A stretch of 64,000 nt of DNA from Lewinellaceae bacterium (GTDB taxonomy: Bacteria > Bacteroidota > Bacteroidia > Chitinophagales > Saprospiraceae). Position 1 is the stretch's first letter; every line of letters begins with the position of its first letter. Location of the stretch: NCBI GenBank assembly GCA_020636325.1, contig JACJYC010000024.1:23865-87864 (forward strand), written 5' to 3'. The translations under genes and the position numbers were made by a program. The notes below the pieces were generated by a model, which was given only the letters and a program-made list of their open reading frames with translations, had not been told where the DNA came from and did not search any database. Below, one piece after another: positions 59,380 through 64,000 of this stretch.

Positions 59380-62300
59380 TAGCGGATCTTTTCCCATCGG
59401 TCTATGACGGCTGCTTTTGTTTTTTCCAGGGTCTGCACGGCGTCCGCCGCCTGCCGGGTCGGCGCTGCGTCCACCGATTGGAACAATTCCATCATATACA
59501 GGAACTTCTGTTGCAGCCCGACCAGCGTTTCGCGATCTGCTGCCTGGGCCGTGATGCTGCTGTATACGATATCCGGCGCGCCGGGGTCGCCGTTGCCGCG
59601 CAGTTTCTGCAACGCCTCCTTTTGGTCTGCCGGCGGGTTGCCGGACAGGGCTTTGTCAAGGGATTCCCTGATCTCCTGGAGTTGGTGGTAATCATTATAA
59701 CACCTTAGGGAAAGGTCGGTTTGCCTTTGAAGGTCGGCTTCTCCGATCGCAACCCGCGGATCCAACCGCACCCGGACGGGTTTTTCGGAAACTTCCCCGT
59801 CCACCGTCAGGCGGACGGTAAATTGCCCCGGATGAACAAACGGCCCGTGCGGTCCGCTGGGCGTTTGCCGGTAAACCGCCGCAATGGAATAATCCCTGTC
59901 GGCGCCCCGCGGCGGTTCGTATCTGAGGTCCCAGGTAAACCGGTGCTGACCGGCGGCGGCCGGGAGTCCTTTCCAGGGTCGGATCCAGTAAGTGGGGTGG
60001 GGGAGTTGGGTGGAATCGATCATTTCGGGTTGGTCTTTACTGGAATAACGCCGGATCACCGCGCCTGTGCCGTCCAGGATTTCCAGCGTGACCTCACCTG
60101 CGGCCTTGGGCAGGTAATAGTCCAGAATGGCGCCGTCGGGCGGATTTTGGCCGGTGGGTTCTTCCGGCGGCAGCGGCGTATCCGAAAACATATTCCAACG
60201 CACGCGGGTGGCTGTTGGCGGCGAAAACAACCAGGCCTTTGAAGCGGCCAGCGCCCCGGCCATTTCCCGCAACGGGGCGATATTGTCCAGGATCCAGATG
60301 GACCGGCCGTGCGTGCCGATCACCAGGTCGTCCTCATGGATGACCAGATCCCGGATCGAACTGGCAGGCATGTTGTTGCGCAGGGATTGCCAGTGATCGC
60401 CGTCGTCAATGGAGTAATAGACTTCTCTTTCTGTACCTGCAAACAACAACCCGGGTTGTTTCGGGTCCTCCCGCACAACGTTCACCGGGCCGCTTTCCGC
60501 CATACCGTTCACCACTTCCTGCCAGGTAGCGCCGCCGTCGTGGGTCCGGAAGATATGGGGCCGCATGTCGTCCCGGCGGATGGCGTTGACGGCTATATAG
60601 GCGGTTTTTCGGTCGAAATGACCGGCGTCCAGTTGGGAGACCTTGTCCCATGCCCTCAGGTCGGCCGGCGTGACGTTTTTCCAGTTCGCCCCTCCGTCTG
60701 CGGTAATGTGCACAAGCCCGTCATCCGTACCGGCCCAGATCGTGTTGACATCAACCGGGCTGGGCCCTACCGCGTAAATGACACCGCGACGGCGCATCGT
60801 ATTCAACTCCGGGGTCCTGAAGTCGCCGATACTGGCGGGCACGTCCGGTTGTGCATTCGTCAGGTCAGGGCTGATGATCTCCCAGCCGTCGCCGCCGTTG
60901 GTGGTCTTCCAGAGTACGTTGGTGGCGAACAGCAGCATATGCGGGTCGGCGGGGTGAAACAGCAGCGGCATGGTGCGCAGCATGCGGTAATTGCCCGACC
61001 GGAGGGCTTCCGGAGCGACATTTTGCGTTTGTCCCGTTTTTTTGTTGAACCGGACCACCCGGCCGCCGTACACCAGGTCCGGATTCAGCGGATCAGGTGC
61101 GACATAAGCGTATTCATCGGATCCGACCCCCATCCAGTCGCGGAAGGAGATCTGGCCGCCGTTACCCCGGCTGGCGACGCCGATGGCCCCGCTTTCCTGC
61201 TGGCCGCCATATACCCAATAGGGGAAATTGTTATCAGCAATGATATGGTAAAGCTGCGCTGTGGGCTGGTTGTACCACGAGCTCCAGGTGCGGCCGCCGT
61301 TGACGGTGATGGTGGCGCCCTGGTCGGCGGCGTACAGCATGATATCAGGCTGAAGCGGATTGATCCAGATGCGGTGGTAGTCGTCGCCGCCCGGAGCGCC
61401 CTTGTTGGAGGACCAGGTTTTGCCGCCGTCGTCGGAGCGGTAGGCCGCTACGTTGGCGATGAATACCCGGTTGGCATCCCGGGGATGTACCTTGATCTCG
61501 GCGAAATCGCTGCCGCGCCCCCATAGCCTTCGGTCGGTTGCGACCTGCGACCAGCTTTCCCCGCCGTCGGTGCTTTTGTAGATGCCGCCGTTGGTGTTCG
61601 CGTCTACGGTAGCGTACATGATCTTCGGATTGCCGGGGGCGATCCCAATCCCGATGCGACCGAGTCCTTCCGGTTCGCCAGGCAGGCCTTTGGTGATTTT
61701 GCGCCATTTGGTTCCGCCGTCGGTCGACTTGTACAACCCGCTGTTGGGGCCCGAAAAGGCGGCGTTTTCCCAGGGGCCTTCGCGGTGTTCCCACAGGCTG
61801 GCAAACAGGATCTTCGGGTTTTTGGGGTCGAATTCGACCTGAATGGCGCCGGTGTTGTGGTTGATGTACAGGACCTTTTCCCAGCTGCGGCCCCCGTTGA
61901 CGGTCCGGAAGACGCCCCGCTCCTCATTGGCGCCGTATGGATGGCCGAGCCCGGCTACAAAGAGGATGTCCGGATTGGACGGGTGGATGGCCATCCCGCC
62001 GATCTGCTGGACGTCGAACAGGCCGGTATGCTGCCAGGTCTTGCCGCCGTCCGTTGTTTTGAACACGCCGTCCCCGACACTCAGGTCCGGCCGGTGGAGC
62101 CCTTCGCCTGTACCCACGTAGATCACGTCGGGGTTGGAGGGGGATACGGCAATATCGCCGACCGAACCGGTGGGCGCCTGGTCAAAAACGGGCTTCCAGG
62201 TGCGGCCGTAGTCGTCCGTTTTCCAGACCCCGCCGTTGTTCACACCAATAAAAAAAACATTGGGTTGTGTGGGAATTCCCACCGCTCCAACCGTCCGACC

Positions 62301-62426
62301 GGCGCGGAAAGGGCCGATCATGCGGTATTCCAGTTCTTGATAATAAGCAGCAGGAACGGCCTGGCTTTCCGCTTTTATCGCGGCAAAAAACAGGAAGGCC
62401 AGCATTGGGAGGAGGTACCTGGACAT
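59379..62426 (-). CDS. Exported sortilin-fold/BNR repeat protein (glycosyl hydrolase-annotated)
   Basis: A 1015-residue protein with a signal peptide (about 1-22, IKAESQA). Multiple Asp-box/BNR turns are visible (TTDGGKTWQ, TVNGGRSWEK, STDGGESWSQ, SDDGGKTWSS, HDGGATWQE), forming a VPS10/sortilin-like ten-bladed propeller over about 30-700. A C-terminal FN3-like part (VTLEILDGTGAVIRRY, FTWDLRYEPP) follows. Relatives are often labelled glycosyl hydrolase, but no catalytic residues can be assigned. The start at 62426 gives a clean signal peptide. Confidence 0.85.
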   Translation of the reverse strand: MSRYLLPMLAFLFFAAIKAESQAVPAAYYQELEYRMIGPFRAGRTVGAVGIPTQPNVFFIGVNNGGVWKTDDYGRTWKPVFDQAPTGSVGDIAVSPSNPDVIYVGTGEGLHRPDLSVGDGVFKTTDGGKTWQHTGLFDVQQIGGMAIHPSNPDILFVAGLGHPYGANEERGVFRTVNGGRSWEKVLYINHNTGAIQVEFDPKNPKILFASLWEHREGPWENAAFSGPNSGLYKSTDGGTKWRKITKGLPGEPEGLGRIGIGIAPGNPKIMYATVDANTNGGIYKSTDGGESWSQVATDRRLWGRGSDFAEIKVHPRDANRVFIANVAAYRSDDGGKTWSSNKGAPGGDDYHRIWINPLQPDIMLYAADQGATITVNGGRTWSSWYNQPTAQLYHIIADNNFPYWVYGGQQESGAIGVASRGNGGQISFRDWMGVGSDEYAYVAPDPLNPDLVYGGRVVRFNKKTGQTQNVAPEALRSGNYRMLRTMPLLFHPADPHMLLFATNVLWKTTNGGDGWEIISPDLTNAQPDVPASIGDFRTPELNTMRRRGVIYAVGPSPVDVNTIWAGTDDGLVHITADGGANWKNVTPADLRAWDKVSQLDAGHFDRKTAYIAVNAIRRDDMRPHIFRTHDGGATWQEVVNGMAESGPVNVVREDPKQPGLLFAGTEREVYYSIDDGDHWQSLRNNMPASSIRDLVIHEDDLVIGTHGRSIWILDNIAPLREMAGALAASKAWLFSPPTATRVRWNMFSDTPLPPEEPTGQNPPDGAILDYYLPKAAGEVTLEILDGTGAVIRRYSSKDQPEMIDSTQLPHPTYWIRPWKGLPAAAGQHRFTWDLRYEPPRGADRDYSIAAVYRQTPSGPHGPFVHPGQFTVRLTVDGEVSEKPVRVRLDPRVAIGEADLQRQTDLSLRCYNDYHQLQEIRESLDKALSGNPPADQKEALQKLRGNGDPGAPDIVYSSITAQAADRETLVGLQQKFLYMMELFQSVDAAPTRQAADAVQTLEKTKAAVIDRWEKIR

Positions 62427-62763
62427 GATTGCGGATTTTACCCGGCAATCTACTAATCCTGATGTTTTGAACAAAATTATTTGCCAGGTTTTATCCATGG
62501 CATTCCCTGCGGAACGGGACGCTGCAACGCCGGATTTTATGGAGAATCGTTTTTTTTTAAATCACATGGTCAAACCCCAGGTATCCTTTTTCCGGACCGG
62601 CAAATAAACCCCATGAAGCCGGCCGGTTCCAAAGGAAATTAACGATCGGCCGGAATATTGTTAAACAATTCCTAATTCCATGGCTCCTACCAACCTTTGC
62701 CGCCTTTCAGAGAGTATTTATGAACATAACAATCTACCTGTTCATACACCAAAGTATCCGATC
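62427..62763. other. Divergent promoter region
   Basis: No gene is supported in this 337-bp gap. TAATTTTG on the minus strand at 62472-62479 matches the -7 consensus, 45 bp before the BNR gene. Nothing else stands out. Confidence 0.5.
62472..62479 (-). promoter_or_regulatory. -7 box TAATTTTG for the BNR protein gene
   Basis: An exact TAnnTTTG match on the minus strand, 45 bp before the ATG. Confidence 0.35.
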
Positions 62764-63219
62764 ATGAAAACCGCAAGCCTCCTACTGCTGATGACCGTCG
62801 TTTTGTTTTCGGCCTGCAAGAACGATATCGACAATGACCCCGTTTGCAATGTACAGGCCGGGACCAATATGCGTTTTTTTGAATTCGAACATGTCGCTTC
62901 CGGAAAAACGTTCGTTGCCTGGACCAACCAGGACGGCCTGCTGGCCGTGGTCGACCAGCAGCTATCGTTGCCGCTCGAACAACGGACCATGCACATCAAC
63001 GGCCCGATCATCCGGCTGTCAGCCAGTTGCGGCGACCTCAACAAGGGCTGGAGCTGGATCCACAAGCCCAATGCCTGGACCCTGGCGGACGCCTCCATCG
63101 AATTGTGCGACGGAAGCCCCCAATACGTGGAAGATCACCTGGATGAATACGTGGATGTGGTGGGCGCATACTGCCCCTGGAGCTCCCGGCTGAAGGCGGA
63201 GATCTCTTCACCGTTTTGA
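62764..63219 (+). CDS. Small lipoprotein of unknown function
   Basis: A 151-residue lipoprotein (lipobox FSAC, Cys18). The mature part is compact, with four further cysteines in CNVQAG, ASCGDL, ELCDG and AYCPW that may form two disulfides. No family recognised. The start at 62764 is chosen for its signal peptide. The next gene lies 39 bp downstream and encodes a barrel, so they may be coexpressed. Confidence 0.72.
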   Translation: MKTASLLLLMTVVLFSACKNDIDNDPVCNVQAGTNMRFFEFEHVASGKTFVAWTNQDGLLAVVDQQLSLPLEQRTMHINGPIIRLSASCGDLNKGWSWIHKPNAWTLADASIELCDGSPQYVEDHLDEYVDVVGAYCPWSSRLKAEISSPF

Positions 63220-63258
63220 ATGAGAAATCCTATTGTTTAACCCTTTGAATAACCTGGT

Positions 63259-63816
63259 ATGAAAAATGGACTCATCTGCTGCGTGGTAATTACTACTCTC
63301 TTTAGCGCTACGTCCCTGTCAGGGCAAAACACCTTCAGGATCGGGCCTTCTGCTTTGTTGAACGCCTCCTTCTTTGATGATAAAGTCTATACAGCCTTCG
63401 GCGGTGAGGTCGCCTACGAATTTGGGATCCTTTCCAGGATCAGCATCAATGTAGCCGGAACGATCCATTACGGCACCCATCCGAACACAATTGACCCGAC
63501 TTTTACTGAAAAGGACCTTTTGATCGGCATACAACCTGAATTCCGATTCCATTTCCAGGAACGGTCAAATGGGCTGTACCTGGGTATCGGAGGGGATGTC
63601 CGGCATTTGCGAGCCGTCAATTTCACCCCCCCGGTTTCAGATGACCCCAAACCGACCCTTTCCGACTGGGAGCTGGATTTCGGGGTATCCTTCGGCGCCA
63701 TCCTGCCCATCAGCTTCGGCAAAACCATCAATCCGTTCGTCTATATCGGATACAACCCGTTCGACGGCAGCGAATACGATCTACACAGCCGGCTCGGGGT
63801 CACGCTCGGTTTTTGA
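63259..63816 (+). CDS. Outer-membrane beta-barrel protein
   Basis: A 185-residue protein with a signal peptide (about 1-22, SLSGQ). Eight or so amphipathic strands are visible (FGGEVAYEFGILSRISINVAG, LLIGIQPEFRFHF, GLYLGIGGDVRHL, LDFGVSFGAILPISFG), and it ends in LGVTLGF with a C-terminal Phe, typical of small OmpA/OmpX-like barrels. Function unknown. Confidence 0.78.
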   Translation: MKNGLICCVVITTLFSATSLSGQNTFRIGPSALLNASFFDDKVYTAFGGEVAYEFGILSRISINVAGTIHYGTHPNTIDPTFTEKDLLIGIQPEFRFHFQERSNGLYLGIGGDVRHLRAVNFTPPVSDDPKPTLSDWELDFGVSFGAILPISFGKTINPFVYIGYNPFDGSEYDLHSRLGVTLGF

Positions 63817-64000
63817 CACAACTTACCCTCGAGTCCGCCGACTTCGTCGTCCGAAGGCCGTAACCTTGAGCGAAGGCGGACTCTCCCTCTCTCTCTCACC
63901 TTTCTCATCCGCCGAAGCCTTTGGCGAAGGCGGGCTCTCACCCTCTCACTCTCTCACCCTCTCACCCTCTCACCCTCTCTCCCACTCCCCCTCTCCCAGC
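63817..64000. repeat. CTCTCACC array with hairpin modules, running off the window
   Basis: Segments CCGTAACCTTGAGCGAAGGCGG (degenerate module, about 63859-63880) and GCC-GAA-GCC-TTT-GGC-GAA-GGC (about 63912-63932), followed by CTCTCACCC words to the end of the window. Confidence 0.8.

Overview
The window looks like a chromosomal segment of a Bacteroidota bacterium, most likely of the Saprospiria (Lewinella/Haliscomenobacter-like). The evidence is two type IX secretion (T9SS) cargo proteins with SprB-type repeats, an orphan T9SS sorting-domain fragment, a PorP/SprF protein, many Bacteroidota-type lipoproteins and DUF families (DUF5723, DUF4249-like), weak Shine-Dalgarno sites, and TAnnTTTG -7 promoter boxes ahead of at least ten genes. 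Base composition is moderately GC-rich. The exceptions are an AT-rich PIN toxin-antitoxin pair near 45.5-46.2 kb and an AT-rich gap near 24.7-24.9 kb. No rRNA, tRNA, CRISPR array, prophage or intact insertion sequence was seen.

Layout. 0-10 kb: a partial gene, an alpha/beta hydrolase, a sorbosone-dehydrogenase-like cytochrome lipoprotein, a DUF433/DUF5615 toxin-antitoxin pair, cdsA, a PSCyt1-DUF1549-LamG-DUF1553 lipoprotein, a MerR regulator and an APC permease. 10-14 kb: meaB, then lemA with two TPM-domain genes. 14-25 kb: a beta-helix T9SS cargo protein, the orphan sorting-domain remnant, a D-aminoacylase, a YncE/phosphoesterase lipoprotein, small envelope proteins, a cohesin-domain lipoprotein, and a gap with a structured candidate RNA and two tandem terminators. 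25-33 kb: pdxH, an ElaA-type acetyltransferase, a DUF5723 protein, bactofilin-atpZ-atpI-like, porP/sprF and an unusual cytoplasmic trypsin-like protease. 33-39 kb: a BtuF-like receptor, paaABC behind a palindromic operator, a Tat-exported aminotransferase and a DUF4249-like lipoprotein. 39-46 kb: a large SprB-repeat T9SS cargo protein, DUF4291, a GH9 cellulase and the PIN pair. 46-57 kb: an all-plus-strand run (SDR, ROK kinase, SIS isomerase, core-MetE-like protein, UlaG-like hydrolase, PVC-type cytochrome dehydrogenase, Gfo/Idh/MocA, GH140 apiosidase-like) that reads like a carbohydrate-use locus. 57-64 kb: a 19-residue-repeat protein, a YdeI-like protein, a large sortilin-fold BNR protein, and small lipoprotein and barrel genes.

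The most unusual signal is not a gene. Many intergenic gaps carry low-complexity tandem arrays of 7-15 bp 'words', and these usually begin at, or supply, the stop codon of the neighbouring gene. Embedded in the arrays is a short two-tier hairpin with the general form GCC-GTA-GCTC-loop-GAGC-GAA-GGC. Both of its stems change sequence from copy to copy while staying paired. At least four genes have C-terminal residues written by array sequence, and two unrelated proteins end in the same EELRN. Separately, a 111-bp MITE-like element occurs twice. One copy has a perfect 8-bp target duplication, and the internal hairpin shows compensatory changes between copies.

Starts were moved inward in many genes because array DNA is often open in frame and falsely lengthens the reading frame. 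All functional calls are family-level readings by eye; no database search was run.
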